Positions 42,453 through 51,142 of a stretch of DNA of 52,676 nucleotides are shown one piece after another. Position numbers and translations under genes: made by a program. The stretch is from a virus, in IMG/VR virus record IMGVR_UViG_3300047287_000308, positions 1 through 52,676 of that record; one strand, written 5' to 3'. How positions within the stretch are numbered: the first letter of the stretch is position 1; every line of letters starts with the position of its first letter. The notes beneath the pieces are model-generated. The model had not been told where the DNA came from. It saw only the letters and a program-made list of their open reading frames with translations, and did not search any database.

Positions 42453-45400
42453 ATGAGATCCGCAGCCATAAACCTAAACCTACGGGCTAACACAGCCCGT
42501 GCAATGACCGACTTTAAGCGTTTCGCTGACAGTCTGGACAACCGTTATCTGGTGAGCGGGCTTAAGCTCGACCTTATTACAAACGCGATTAGCCAAATCA
42601 ATAGAGAGTTTCAAAAGAGCATTGGTGAGCAAGGTATGCTCGGCGCTTCGTCCTTACGCGCAGCGCAAAACCAGGCTGCGCTGTTAACTGCGACGTTCAA
42701 GAGCTTCTCTGCAGACGCAGCTAAGGCTATTACACAAGACATCAGTGGAGCGCTTAACAAAGTTGCGGTAACTGCTGGTGGGACAATGGAAGATGTCCGC
42801 AAGACATTAGCTGCTACACCGTTCCTTTCGCTTAGTATCTCCGCCGACGAAAGGAGAAGAATCAGCGCTGAAATTCTGGATTTTCAAAAAAACTTCCGCA
42901 GGGCAGGTATATCTAAAGACTTCGGTGGCGTAGCGGGACAATTCCTGTCTGGTAAAGTCTCTGCGATGGACCTGGTGAGTACCGGCTCTCCCATGGAGTC
43001 TATGCTGGGTCTGGAGCTGATGAAGCGCGGGTCTGGACCAGGAGTTATCTACAACCAAAATCAACGCACTCAACTGCTCAAGGCAGTGCTGGAAGACCCG
43101 GCTATTAAAGCTCAGCTCCAGAAAATGGCTGTTGAAACAGCGGGGTATAAGATTTTCCTTGAAGATATTAATACACAACTGTTCAACCCTGAGACAGGTT
43201 TGTTCGGACCTCTGCGTAAGGTTGTAGACAGTGCAGGTAGAGAGACAACGTCTTTTGACGAAACCAATAAACTCATCCAGCAGATCTTCGGGCGTGAAGG
43301 ATTAATTTTTACCTTTTTCGCGGAGATTGGCAAGGTATTTAAGATTCAAGACCCGCTGGTATTGTTGGTCGATGTTATCGAGTTTATCACTTGTCAGATC
43401 AAAGCTCTAACTGATTTTACTAAGACACCACTATTCTCTGGATTTGTTAAGTTCTTCAAAGATACCTTTGAGGTTGTATTTGGAATTTTTGACAACATAT
43501 ATAAGGAGGTAACGTCCGGGTCGTTTAGTGCTGAAAATATCAAGTCTACTATTCATGATATAGGCGACGGGGTTAGAAAATTCCTGCAGTTTATTGGTCA
43601 AAGTATTCGTAAAGTTGATATTACTGAAACGTCCATTACTGGAACTATAGGGGAAGAAGTAGGTAAAACACTTGGAATTCTGGTCAAAGAATTGTTGATG
43701 ACGTTGATCAACAAGATCCCACAAATTACCAGCACTATTCTCCCGGCCATTAACAATGGTATAAATTCATTCCTTACAGAGCTATTCGGACCAGTTTTTG
43801 GTAAGATAGTCAAAATGCTGCTATCTTTCATGCCTGGCCCTATTGGTATGATAGCTCGGGCTAGTAATATAACCGACTATACCGGCGGTCAAGGTTGGGG
43901 TGGCCTTATTGGCGCTGCTGGGGCTGCTTTCTTACCTCATATGCTAATAGGTCGTGGAGGATCTTCTGGTAAGATAGGTGGTATTCTGGGTGGACTAAGG
44001 TCAATTAATAAATTCAGGAATGCGGAATTTGATTCTGTCTATGAGACCACATCAGGAGTAGACTCTCGTATCTCCAGATTCTTAAATAGATTTAACCCTA
44101 CGGCTAGGGACATTGATGTGCGTCTTGCCCGTAGTCGATTCTATGACCGAAGGTTCCTGCACGGGCAAAGCTCGGATTTACCAATGACCCCTATTATCAT
44201 GGACCAGTGGGGACCTGCTGGTCCTAGTCGTCGTTGGCCCCTCTATGGCGGAGGTCAATGGGGGGGCGGAGCAGCTTCTGGGCATTGGATTTGGGGAGGT
44301 ACAGGTCCGAATGATCCAGGGTCTATGGGAGCATTTACAGGTTTCCCCTATTCTCCAGGATCTTCTTTTGGGCCACTGAATTCAAGTTCTCAAATCCCCC
44401 GTAGTACTGCTTATCAAGACTTGAGAGCTCGTGCTAGTACCACTTCCTATGACCAAAGAATGGAGGAGATACGGAGACGGAATAAGTTAAGGGATCTTCG
44501 AGATAAATGGCATTTAGCAGATTCGGGGCTTGATACCGTTAAAAGCGGTAGAGCTTACTTCGGAGAGCTTGCCAGCTTAGGACTAGCAGATGAAGCAGAT
44601 CTTGATCTACTTAGTTATTTCAGGGAGAGGCATGCTGAAGAAAAAGAAAGATTAAACCTGAAAACCAAAGGCTCCAGATTCAGCAGAAAAATGCGAGTCT
44701 TCCGTAGAGGAATCTCAAGAGGATGGAAAAACCTCCCAGGAATAGGTAAAGGAGCCACCATGGCCGGGGCGGGACTTGGAGCGATAGGTCTTGCATCCCT
44801 AGCGTTTCCTAAGGGGGCTAATGCAGGCGAACTTGGAGAAGAAACCACTGCTGCTACTCAAAGTGTTTTAAATACCGTAGCGGACATGGCCATGCTTTTT
44901 CCGGGCTGGGGTATGGCTATTGGTCTGACGCTGAAAGCCGGTGCAGCGTTAATGGATAGATCGACCAGAGAAGCTATAATGCAATTTGGTCGCAACATCA
45001 TGGACGGTTTTGCTACTACTGCCAGCAATTTCTTGAACTGGATTGGTAGTCAGTTCCAGGGATTAATGAACGGTTTGGGTAGTTTACTGGGTAACATCGG
45101 CAAAGCGTTAACCGGAACCAATTCACAAGGTAATTCTAACATTCCCATTATTGGATGGGCTCAAGGGATATACAATGGTGCTGTGAACCTAGTCCGAGGA
45201 GTCCATTATGACGGGCTAAACTCAACTGGTCCGGCCCTAGCACTAGAAGCCCGCATGTCTGGCCACCGCCCCATGGTCGTAAATAGCAGCGAGTTTGTCA
45301 TCCCGAAAGGTGGCATGGCAACACTATCAGGTATCGTTGAGGAACGTGTACGCCGATCAGTATCGACAGATGGCAACATTTCCCCAACGTTCCACGTCAC

Positions 45401-45542
45401 CGTACAGGTCAACAACCCCGTCATGTTAGGTGCCAACAAGGAGCTTGTTAACTCCCTGCGCCAACCCATCCTCGATGTAATCGAAGAAGCGTGGCAGGAA
45501 GTATCTAGCGGGACTATCAGAAGACCGTCTGTGGTAGGTTAA
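42453..45542 (+). CDS. Tape measure protein
   Basis: A 1029-residue protein with the layout of tape measures: helical, Ala/Lys/Gln-rich N-terminus (about 1-300), hydrophobic helices (LFSGFVKFFKDTFEVVFGIFD; LLMTLINKIPQITSTILPAI; MAGAGLGAIGLASLAFP), a Gly-rich stretch (about 470-680) and a C-terminal region with HYDGLNSTGPA, SSEFVIPKGGM and VQVNNPV. This end is typical of tape measures of myoviruses and siphoviruses. It sets tail length and may enter the envelope. It lies between tube initiator and gp25-like wedge. Confidence 0.8.
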   Translation: MRSAAINLNLRANTARAMTDFKRFADSLDNRYLVSGLKLDLITNAISQINREFQKSIGEQGMLGASSLRAAQNQAALLTATFKSFSADAAKAITQDISGALNKVAVTAGGTMEDVRKTLAATPFLSLSISADERRRISAEILDFQKNFRRAGISKDFGGVAGQFLSGKVSAMDLVSTGSPMESMLGLELMKRGSGPGVIYNQNQRTQLLKAVLEDPAIKAQLQKMAVETAGYKIFLEDINTQLFNPETGLFGPLRKVVDSAGRETTSFDETNKLIQQIFGREGLIFTFFAEIGKVFKIQDPLVLLVDVIEFITCQIKALTDFTKTPLFSGFVKFFKDTFEVVFGIFDNIYKEVTSGSFSAENIKSTIHDIGDGVRKFLQFIGQSIRKVDITETSITGTIGEEVGKTLGILVKELLMTLINKIPQITSTILPAINNGINSFLTELFGPVFGKIVKMLLSFMPGPIGMIARASNITDYTGGQGWGGLIGAAGAAFLPHMLIGRGGSSGKIGGILGGLRSINKFRNAEFDSVYETTSGVDSRISRFLNRFNPTARDIDVRLARSRFYDRRFLHGQSSDLPMTPIIMDQWGPAGPSRRWPLYGGGQWGGGAASGHWIWGGTGPNDPGSMGAFTGFPYSPGSSFGPLNSSSQIPRSTAYQDLRARASTTSYDQRMEEIRRRNKLRDLRDKWHLADSGLDTVKSGRAYFGELASLGLADEADLDLLSYFRERHAEEKERLNLKTKGSRFSRKMRVFRRGISRGWKNLPGIGKGATMAGAGLGAIGLASLAFPKGANAGELGEETTAATQSVLNTVADMAMLFPGWGMAIGLTLKAGAALMDRSTREAIMQFGRNIMDGFATTASNFLNWIGSQFQGLMNGLGSLLGNIGKALTGTNSQGNSNIPIIGWAQGIYNGAVNLVRGVHYDGLNSTGPALALEARMSGHRPMVVNSSEFVIPKGGMATLSGIVEERVRRSVSTDGNISPTFHVTVQVNNPVMLGANKELVNSLRQPILDVIEEAWQEVSSGTIRRPSVVG

Positions 45543-45544
45543 TT

Positions 45545-46051
45545 ATGGACTTGCAACTCGTTAATCGCATCGATTCAGAACAACTATCCCGTATTAAGGC
45601 GAACTTCGCCCCGAGGGACCTGTATAACGTTGAAAATTCTCGTCCTGACCCGACACTGGTATTTGGTTCATCTGCCGGGAATACATCGCTAACAAGTACA
45701 ACACTGGGTGGTCTTAAGTACCCGCTTGAGTTGGACGGTAACGGCGGGCTCGTTGTCAGTTACGGTTACGATAGAATTGCCGAGCAGATCATCGAAACCC
45801 TTGAGACGCGATTCTCAGAGCGTGTATACCGTCCTTACATGGGTACTCCTGAGCTGATGTTTGAAACCATCAGTGAATCGCTCTTGGCAAACACTTTGAA
45901 GTCGCAAATCCTATCAAGTGTGTCTCTGTTGTCGTCGGACAGCTTGCGGGTTACAATCCGAATCAACGAAAATGGAGATTGCGTTGTAGTTGTCGTATAT
46001 TCCGTTGAAGGCTCGGAAGAAGCAATGGTTCGCTATCTTTATTCTGCATGA
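45545..46051 (+). CDS. Baseplate wedge gp25-like protein (GPW/gp25 family)
   Basis: A 168-residue protein with the gp25 signature: KYPLELDGNGGLVVSYGYDRI, then EQIIETLETRFSERVYRPYM and G-T-P-E-L-M, ending in β strands (LRVTIRINENGDCVVVVVY). It joins sheath and baseplate and is one of the best markers of a contractile tail. The gene starts 2 bases after the tape measure stop and overlaps the next ATG by 4 bases. Confidence 0.85.
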   Translation: MDLQLVNRIDSEQLSRIKANFAPRDLYNVENSRPDPTLVFGSSAGNTSLTSTTLGGLKYPLELDGNGGLVVSYGYDRIAEQIIETLETRFSERVYRPYMGTPELMFETISESLLANTLKSQILSSVSLLSSDSLRVTIRINENGDCVVVVVYSVEGSEEAMVRYLYSA

Positions 46052-46485
46052 CCGATAAGAAGGATTTTAATCAATTCGGTGCCGATGCGCAGAAGATGAT
46101 TCTGGATCAGCTTCATCTGATTGACCTAGACAAAATCGGTGCTAAGAGTATTGCTCACATGGGCAAAAGCCTTATTTCACTGATTAAACAGAGTCACCAA
46201 TACCAAGAAGAGGTAGAAAACCCCAAAATTCGTGAAAACTGGATCGCGATACGGGAGATCTCTCATATTATCCTGACAGAAATTCTGGATAAATACACGT
46301 CTATGTCGGATAGCGGCGACATTCCGGAGTGGGAACGTGCTTCGGTGCTGGTTTTGTTGCGAGACATTACCAAAGTATGTCATGAAGAAGAACGTCGGGA
46401 CAGGTTGGCTAAGCGTGGTAACGGTATGGTCCTTGATCAAGACACTCTGGATAAGTTGCTAGGGATTACAGCTAAGGTTGGGTGA
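46048..46485 (+). CDS. Hypothetical helical protein, 145 residues
   Basis: Mostly α-helical and charged (DAQKMILDQLHLIDLDK, ENWIAIREISHIILTEILDKY, VCHEEERRDRLAKR). It is translationally coupled to the gp25-like gene (ATGA), so probably a tail or head completion factor. No family is recognised. Confidence 0.6.
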   Translation: MTDKKDFNQFGADAQKMILDQLHLIDLDKIGAKSIAHMGKSLISLIKQSHQYQEEVENPKIRENWIAIREISHIILTEILDKYTSMSDSGDIPEWERASVLVLLRDITKVCHEEERRDRLAKRGNGMVLDQDTLDKLLGITAKVG

Positions 46486-46495
46486 AAGTTCTAGT

Positions 46496-46654
46496 ATGAT
46501 GAACATCGACCAAGCCCGCGCAGGGCTACCTGTGATTAAAGAAGTCAACCAAAAACCCAAGCAGGACGATATGAAAATCGATACCGCGCCTGTGTTCGCT
46601 TCACAAGAAGCACCGTTACGCATGCAGGTTCCTGACGGGTGGAGATCTGTTTAA
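46496..46654 (+). CDS. Small protein, 52 residues, ending V-P-D-G-W-R
   Basis: Begins MMNIDQARAGLPVIKE and ends MQVPDGWRSV. It is too short for family recognition, but the C-terminal motif is shared with the next three genes. Its final GTT TAA forms part of the late-type box of the next gene. Confidence 0.5.
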   Translation: MMNIDQARAGLPVIKEVNQKPKQDDMKIDTAPVFASQEAPLRMQVPDGWRSV

Positions 46655-46666
46655 AGTTCACGTAGA
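46649..46666 (+). promoter_or_regulatory. Putative phage late-promoter box (GTTTAAAG-N6-TAGA)
   Basis: GTTTAAAG overlaps the stop of the 52-residue gene; TAGA begins 15 bases before the ATG at 46678. Confidence 0.65.
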
Positions 46667-46677
46667 TAACTAATACG

Positions 46678-48822
46678 ATGGCCCTGTCGCAAAAAGAAAA
46701 GGACCGGATGATCCGGTTTGTACACAACTTTGTAGAATCGCAAAATGCTAGCTTCGCGGCAGAATCTAAGGTAACTAGACTAGAGCCTGGAGCTGGCATT
46801 AAACCCAGACCGGCTAAGGGTGGTGGTGCTGGGCAGAAACCTGCAGGTTCTGCTCCTCCTGCTGCTGGTGGTGCTGGTAATCAAGACGGAGGTGGTCGCA
46901 GACCGAAGCCTGGTTCTGGTATTCCTAATGACGCCGATGTGCACCCCGTTGATGCACGTATGTGGTTGCATAATGGTAATTCATACGTTGACCCGGAGAC
47001 CAGTGGTTATGAGGCCGGAAAAACTGGTCGCACTCGTCTTAAAGACCGTGCGAGAGAGCTTGCTTCCCAAGGTCTATCCAGATCCCAGATTAAGAGGGAG
47101 TTGTTTAAGCTAATTAAGAATAAAGAGGCAGGGTATGTTGACATTGAGGGGTTTGACCCTAATAACGATGCCCAAACTAACGCTATCTTAGAGAATATGC
47201 TTGAAGGGTTGGGTATGCCCAAGGGTGAAGGGGGTGAAGAAGAAAAAGGTGGTAAGCCGGGAGAAAAGCAAAAACCAGGTGCTGGTGGTGGTGACGAGTT
47301 CCTCAGAGCTCTAGGTCTTAGCGGGTCCGACCTACAAGGTATGTCAGATGCTGACAAGGATCTGATCGAAAGTTCTAGAGACATGTATAGTAAATTGGAC
47401 GATGACGAGAAGGAAGGATTTCTAGATTGGAAGAAAGGCGTAATTGCGAAAAGACTCGCCAAGTCCAAAGCTGCGGCTGGTGGTGCTCCTGCGGCTGGTG
47501 GTGGTGGTGCTCCTGCTGGTGGTGGTGCGCCTGGTGAAGAAACCCCTGCAGAAGCTGGTGGTGCACCTGGTGAAGAAGCTCCTGGCGGTGCTCAGGAGCT
47601 GGATCCGGCAGAAGTTATGAGTGCATATAAACAAATGAGGAAAGATATAGGTTTTACTCGTAAACCCACTGAGAACGAGCTTAACGCTCTGGCAGAGGAT
47701 CTTGCAGGAGATGCAAAAGATAGGGGGTTGGATTGGGATGTTAACCAAGTCAAAGATATTATCAGCGGGAAGACTGGGCGTACAGCTCAGAGAGGCGCTC
47801 CTGCGGCTGGTGGTGGTGCTCCTACTATTTCTGACGAAGAAGTACAAAATATTAAGGACGTTATAGGTGAGGCAAAAAATAGTGGTGTAACAGAAGAGGA
47901 GCTTGCCCAAGTAGTTAGGGATAATGGTGGTGCAACAGCAGAAGAGCTTGCTCAAGCGATTGATAATAGTGTTGCCAACGCTGGTGGTGGTACTCCTGAG
48001 GCTGGTGGTGCTCCGGGTGAACAAGCTCCTGCGGCTGGTGCTGCTCCTGGTGAACAAGCTCCTGCTGCTGGAGGGCGTCGTAGAAGGACGGATGCCCAAA
48101 ATTTAGAGGCTCGCAGACAACAGAGAGAGGCCGCTCAGGCTAGAGGTGAAAAACTTCCCCGTGCAGTAGCTAGAAATGCTCCTACTAGAGAGCAAGCAAG
48201 TAGAAATGCCGCACCTATGCGTGAAGCTTTAGAAAAGGGTAGAGCTAAAAAAGCAGCCGCACAAGCTTCTAACCCCACCCCTGCCGAGGGTGCTACTCCT
48301 GCTTCTAGTGGACCTCGCACGTCTGGGGGGAAAAACAGACGCCTTAACCAAACTGAGATTGATGACCTTCTAAAGTCAGTTAAAGAGGGGAGTACGCCTG
48401 AAGTTAAAAAACCCCCTGCGGCTGGTGCTGCCCCTGCTGAAAAAGCTCCTGCGGCTGGTGCCCCTGCTCCTAGAGGCGGCAGAGGAAGAGGGCGTAGTGC
48501 AACCAAACCATCTACCGAGGCTGGTCAACCCCCTGCGGCTGGTGGTGGTACGGAAACTCCTGCAGCTCAACCCGCACAAAGAGCGCCTGACGATAATAAA
48601 GCTATGAGTAATCTTAGGAGTAATATTGACAAAAAAAGAGACAAAGTAAAAGCTGCTAGGGAAAAAGCTGAAAAGAATAATAATTTCCCAGCAGCCGAAC
48701 CCCCCTACGGTTGGCATTACAACTCTAGCGGATACGACTATTCCGAAGACGACCTCGATTATTCGGAAGAATCTACTACGAGCATCTATTCTGGCATTGT
48801 TATGCCGGAGGGATGGCGATGA
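46678..48822 (+). CDS. Proline/alanine/glycine-rich disordered protein, possible head-interior or scaffold protein
   Basis: A 714-residue protein dominated by low-complexity P-A-A-G-G, G-A-P-G-E and A-P-A-E blocks that separate short helical islands (TRLKDRARELASQGLSRSQIK; DPAEVMSAYKQMRKDIGF; NQTEIDDLLKSVKEG). An Arg-rich part (GRRRRTDAQ, RGGRGRGR) could bind DNA. The C-terminus has tyrosine/acid repeats (SGYDYSEDDLDYSEES) and ends exactly in M-P-E-G-W-R. No catalytic motif is seen. Size, charge pattern and place before lysis genes suggest an internal head, core or linker protein; this is inference. The antisense and other-frame readings over it arise from its repeats. Confidence 0.6.
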   Translation: MALSQKEKDRMIRFVHNFVESQNASFAAESKVTRLEPGAGIKPRPAKGGGAGQKPAGSAPPAAGGAGNQDGGGRRPKPGSGIPNDADVHPVDARMWLHNGNSYVDPETSGYEAGKTGRTRLKDRARELASQGLSRSQIKRELFKLIKNKEAGYVDIEGFDPNNDAQTNAILENMLEGLGMPKGEGGEEEKGGKPGEKQKPGAGGGDEFLRALGLSGSDLQGMSDADKDLIESSRDMYSKLDDDEKEGFLDWKKGVIAKRLAKSKAAAGGAPAAGGGGAPAGGGAPGEETPAEAGGAPGEEAPGGAQELDPAEVMSAYKQMRKDIGFTRKPTENELNALAEDLAGDAKDRGLDWDVNQVKDIISGKTGRTAQRGAPAAGGGAPTISDEEVQNIKDVIGEAKNSGVTEEELAQVVRDNGGATAEELAQAIDNSVANAGGGTPEAGGAPGEQAPAAGAAPGEQAPAAGGRRRRTDAQNLEARRQQREAAQARGEKLPRAVARNAPTREQASRNAAPMREALEKGRAKKAAAQASNPTPAEGATPASSGPRTSGGKNRRLNQTEIDDLLKSVKEGSTPEVKKPPAAGAAPAEKAPAAGAPAPRGGRGRGRSATKPSTEAGQPPAAGGGTETPAAQPAQRAPDDNKAMSNLRSNIDKKRDKVKAAREKAEKNNNFPAAEPPYGWHYNSSGYDYSEDDLDYSEESTTSIYSGIVMPEGWR

Positions 48823-49079
48823 GCCCGCTTAAGCACGGTTCGTCCGACGAGACAATCGGCCAGAACATCAGTGAAATGATGCACCATGGTCATAAACAAG
48901 ACCAGGCCGTTGCCGCTGCGCTCAGACAATCCCGCGAACACGCTGAGATTAAGGTTCCCGATGGTTGGCGTTCTGTCGTAGGTCCGAAGATCACTGCCAA
49001 GTCCAACCTTGGTGGTGATCAGGATAAAACCGCCCATACTGACTACCCTAGCCCTGATTTTGGACCTGCAGATCGATGA
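48819..49079 (+). CDS. Small conserved phage protein (MSPLKHG-type) with V-P-D-G-W-R
   Basis: I choose the ATG at 48819, which overlaps the previous stop and has GGAGG 7 bases upstream; an ATG at 48813 is one base after it. The 86-residue product starts MSPLKHGSSDETIGQNISEMM, then QDQAVAAALRQSR, a pattern I recognise from many short phage proteins of unknown role (PLK-G-S, then N-I, then QAVA-AL). IKVPDGWRSV lies at about residues 44-53. It is cotranscribed with its neighbours. Confidence 0.7.
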   Translation: MSPLKHGSSDETIGQNISEMMHHGHKQDQAVAAALRQSREHAEIKVPDGWRSVVGPKITAKSNLGGDQDKTAHTDYPSPDFGPADR

Positions 49080-49450
49080 ACAACCCATGCTGGAAGGGCT
49101 ACGAAGCCATCGGTATGAAGAAAAAAGACGGCGAAGACGTCCCGAATTGCGTCCCTACTGCCGACCACTCTGAGCTGGTTATTCCAGACGGTTGGCATGT
49201 ACAATACGACGAGGCGAAGTACCACAAAACTGTAACCAACCCTAAAACCGGTCGGAAAAACAAAGTCGGTTACGGTGCTAAAGGGTATCGCATCGCCCCA
49301 GGTACGTCCAAAGGCGATAGCTACTGCGCCCGATCCGAAGGCGACCGCAAGAGCGTTGGCTACGACTGTTCAGGTAAAGACCGCAATACCCCGCTATGTT
49401 TGTCTCGCGCCAAGTGGAAATGTTCTGGCAAACACTCCCGTCGTAGTTGA
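49076..49450 (+). CDS. Cys-rich conserved phage protein with I-P-D-G-W-H
   Basis: A 124-residue protein. The start, NPCWKGYEAIGMKKKDGEDV followed by P-N-C-V-P, is a motif common in phage proteins. Next comes VIPDGW (about residues 35-40). The basic C-terminal half (GYRIAPGTSKGDSYCARSEG, then LCLSRAKWKCSGKHS) looks like DUF6321, perhaps with a metal site. ATGA overlap with the preceding gene. The role is unknown; the pair probably works together in the virion or its assembly. Confidence 0.65.
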   Translation: MNNPCWKGYEAIGMKKKDGEDVPNCVPTADHSELVIPDGWHVQYDEAKYHKTVTNPKTGRKNKVGYGAKGYRIAPGTSKGDSYCARSEGDRKSVGYDCSGKDRNTPLCLSRAKWKCSGKHSRRS

Positions 49451-49475
49451 CGAAAATTGAGTTTAAGGCTATAAT
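49447..49475 (+). promoter_or_regulatory. Sigma-70-type promoter with embedded late-type box
   Basis: TTGACG (49447-49452), 17 bases, TATAAT (49470-49475). The spacer holds GTTTAAGG and TAGA follows, so both promoter types coincide. It drives the membrane lysis gene; +1 is expected at about 49482. Confidence 0.7.
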
Positions 49476-49493
49476 AGAGCCTTGGAGAAATTC

Positions 49494-49841
49494 ATGACCG
49501 CAGCCTTGCTATATATCTTCGTATTTTCGACCTGGGGCTTGGGACTACTCACTTGGGTGGTCGTAATGGGAATGAAAGTCCAGAAGCACAACATTTCCAT
49601 CGAGCGCAAAAAGACATCTCTGGCTAAAGAAAAGCTGTCCATGCTGGTGGGTGGAATGCTTCCTATGCCTCAGCAACTGATGTCTCGTCCAGACATCCAC
49701 GAAAAGATCAAACAATATATGAAATCTTCCTCTGGTCACCCTGAAGTCGAGGAAATCGACCCTGATGACGTCATCGTAGGTATCAGATTTGAAGGTGCTG
49801 AATATCCGCCGGAGTTCGACGACCAAGACGAAGATGAGTGA
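49494..49841 (+). CDS. Small membrane protein, possible holin or spanin
   Basis: A 115-residue protein with one membrane segment at residues 3-27 (ALLYIFVFSTWGLGLLTWVV), then a basic, Lys-rich helix and a very acidic C-terminus. It ends 8 bases inside the endolysin gene, so it is probably the membrane half of the lysis cassette. I choose the ATG at 49494: GGAG lies 7 bases upstream and a TTG at 49482 would be the transcription start itself. One membrane segment with a long cytoplasmic part suits an inner-membrane spanin or a class III holin; neither is proven. Confidence 0.6.
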   Translation: MTAALLYIFVFSTWGLGLLTWVVVMGMKVQKHNISIERKKTSLAKEKLSMLVGGMLPMPQQLMSRPDIHEKIKQYMKSSSGHPEVEEIDPDDVIVGIRFEGAEYPPEFDDQDEDE

Positions 49842-51120
49842 CATCCCAGCGTGTGGGCTTGACCTAATTAAGCGATTTGAAGGCTGCTCGCTAAACGCAT
49901 ACCCCGACCCGCTAACAGGTGCCGAGCCTTGGACAATCGGCTGGGGCAGCACTCGCGATGAGCAAGGCAAACCGTTCAAGCGCGGTGACAAGATCACCCA
50001 GGACAGAGCCGACCAACTTTTGTCGGACCAACTCGCAAGAGAGTACTTCCCTGCAGTTAAAAAAATTCCGTATTACGCGGAGATGTCCCCCGAGCAAGTC
50101 GGTGCTCTGTTGAGTTTTGCCTACAATCTCGGAGCAGATTTTTACGGTTCGCCAGATTTTACAACCATTAGCCGTAAGCTTTTCAATAAAGACTGGACGA
50201 CAATTCCCGACGCGCTATTACTATACCGTAATGTCGGTAGCCCCGCCGAAGAAGGACTAAAACGACGGAGAATCGCCGAAGGTGCGTTATGGTCAAAGGG
50301 GTCAACGTCTGGGGTCCAGCTCATCACCGCAAAAGTTGACACGTTGCTCAAGAAAGCACCTCTGCAGTCGTACGAGCTAGGCCCTACTGACCGTAGACCT
50401 GTAAAACGTGGCAAGAGTTACACAGCAGTTAGCATCGTCGACAACGGTGCAGGTCACAGCAAGGTAGTACTCGATTACAGCGCCGGGACTTGGTATATTT
50501 ACAACGCTCACTGGGACGTAGGTACACCAGGACAGCCCAAGACCGGCAGGTCTGACCTGAACGTTAGGTACTTCTCGCAACGGGACAGTGCTACTGTCCA
50601 TGCTCAGCGCATGTGCTTCAGCTCTTCTTGTGCTATGTTAGCGGAGTACCTCCGTCCTGGCGTACTGGGTTCTGGCAATAATCTTGATGATAAGTACATG
50701 ACCCAGTATGTGTTCAAATATGGCGACTCAACTAACTACGTAGCTCAACTGAAAGCCCTATCCGACCTCGGTATCACAGCAGAATACCGTCAAAATCTGA
50801 AAGTTGACGACATCTTAGCACAACTTGCTAACAACATCCCAGTACCAGTTGGTTTTTTACACAAAGGCCCGGTAAATGCTCCGACAGGAGACGGTCACTG
50901 GCTTATCATCACCGGAGCTGACCCTGTTGCGAAAACATGGACTGTCAACGACCCATATGGTGACTGTGATCTCATCCATGGAGGCTATCCGGGGTCGACG
51001 AACGGCGCCCATTTAACCTATAGCTGGGAGAATTTTAACCGTCGCTGGCTCGTCGATAGTTCAGGCAGATACAAAGACGGAGCAGGCTGGGGGATTATGG
51101 CCTCGCGTTGCGTTTCATGA
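49834..51120 (+). CDS. Endolysin: GH24 muramidase plus C39-type cysteine peptidase
   Basis: A 428-residue lysin. The N-terminal lysozyme has RFEGCSLNAYPDP with Glu 16 and Asp 25, then WTIGWG with Thr 34, fitting the E-8-D-T triad of T4-type GH24 enzymes, and later QVGALLSFAYNLG. Residues about 190-225 may be an SH3-like binder. The C-terminal domain fits Peptidase_C39_2: Cys 266 (FSSSCAMLAEYL), His 355 (DGHWLIITG) and Asp 373 (VNDPYG). It would cut both glycan and peptide parts of peptidoglycan. I use the ATG at MSDIPACG, inside the end of the membrane gene. No signal peptide, so release depends on a holin. Confidence 0.8.
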   Translation: MSDIPACGLDLIKRFEGCSLNAYPDPLTGAEPWTIGWGSTRDEQGKPFKRGDKITQDRADQLLSDQLAREYFPAVKKIPYYAEMSPEQVGALLSFAYNLGADFYGSPDFTTISRKLFNKDWTTIPDALLLYRNVGSPAEEGLKRRRIAEGALWSKGSTSGVQLITAKVDTLLKKAPLQSYELGPTDRRPVKRGKSYTAVSIVDNGAGHSKVVLDYSAGTWYIYNAHWDVGTPGQPKTGRSDLNVRYFSQRDSATVHAQRMCFSSSCAMLAEYLRPGVLGSGNNLDDKYMTQYVFKYGDSTNYVAQLKALSDLGITAEYRQNLKVDDILAQLANNIPVPVGFLHKGPVNAPTGDGHWLIITGADPVAKTWTVNDPYGDCDLIHGGYPGSTNGAHLTYSWENFNRRWLVDSSGRYKDGAGWGIMASRCVS

Positions 51121-51142
51121 CAGTGTTGCCCATCAGCCGCTG

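Noticed and set aside
47422-48099. Ser/Thr/Arg-rich open frames antisense to the P/A/G-rich gene
   Set aside because: They are translations of the GCT/GGT repeats read backwards; no independent signal.
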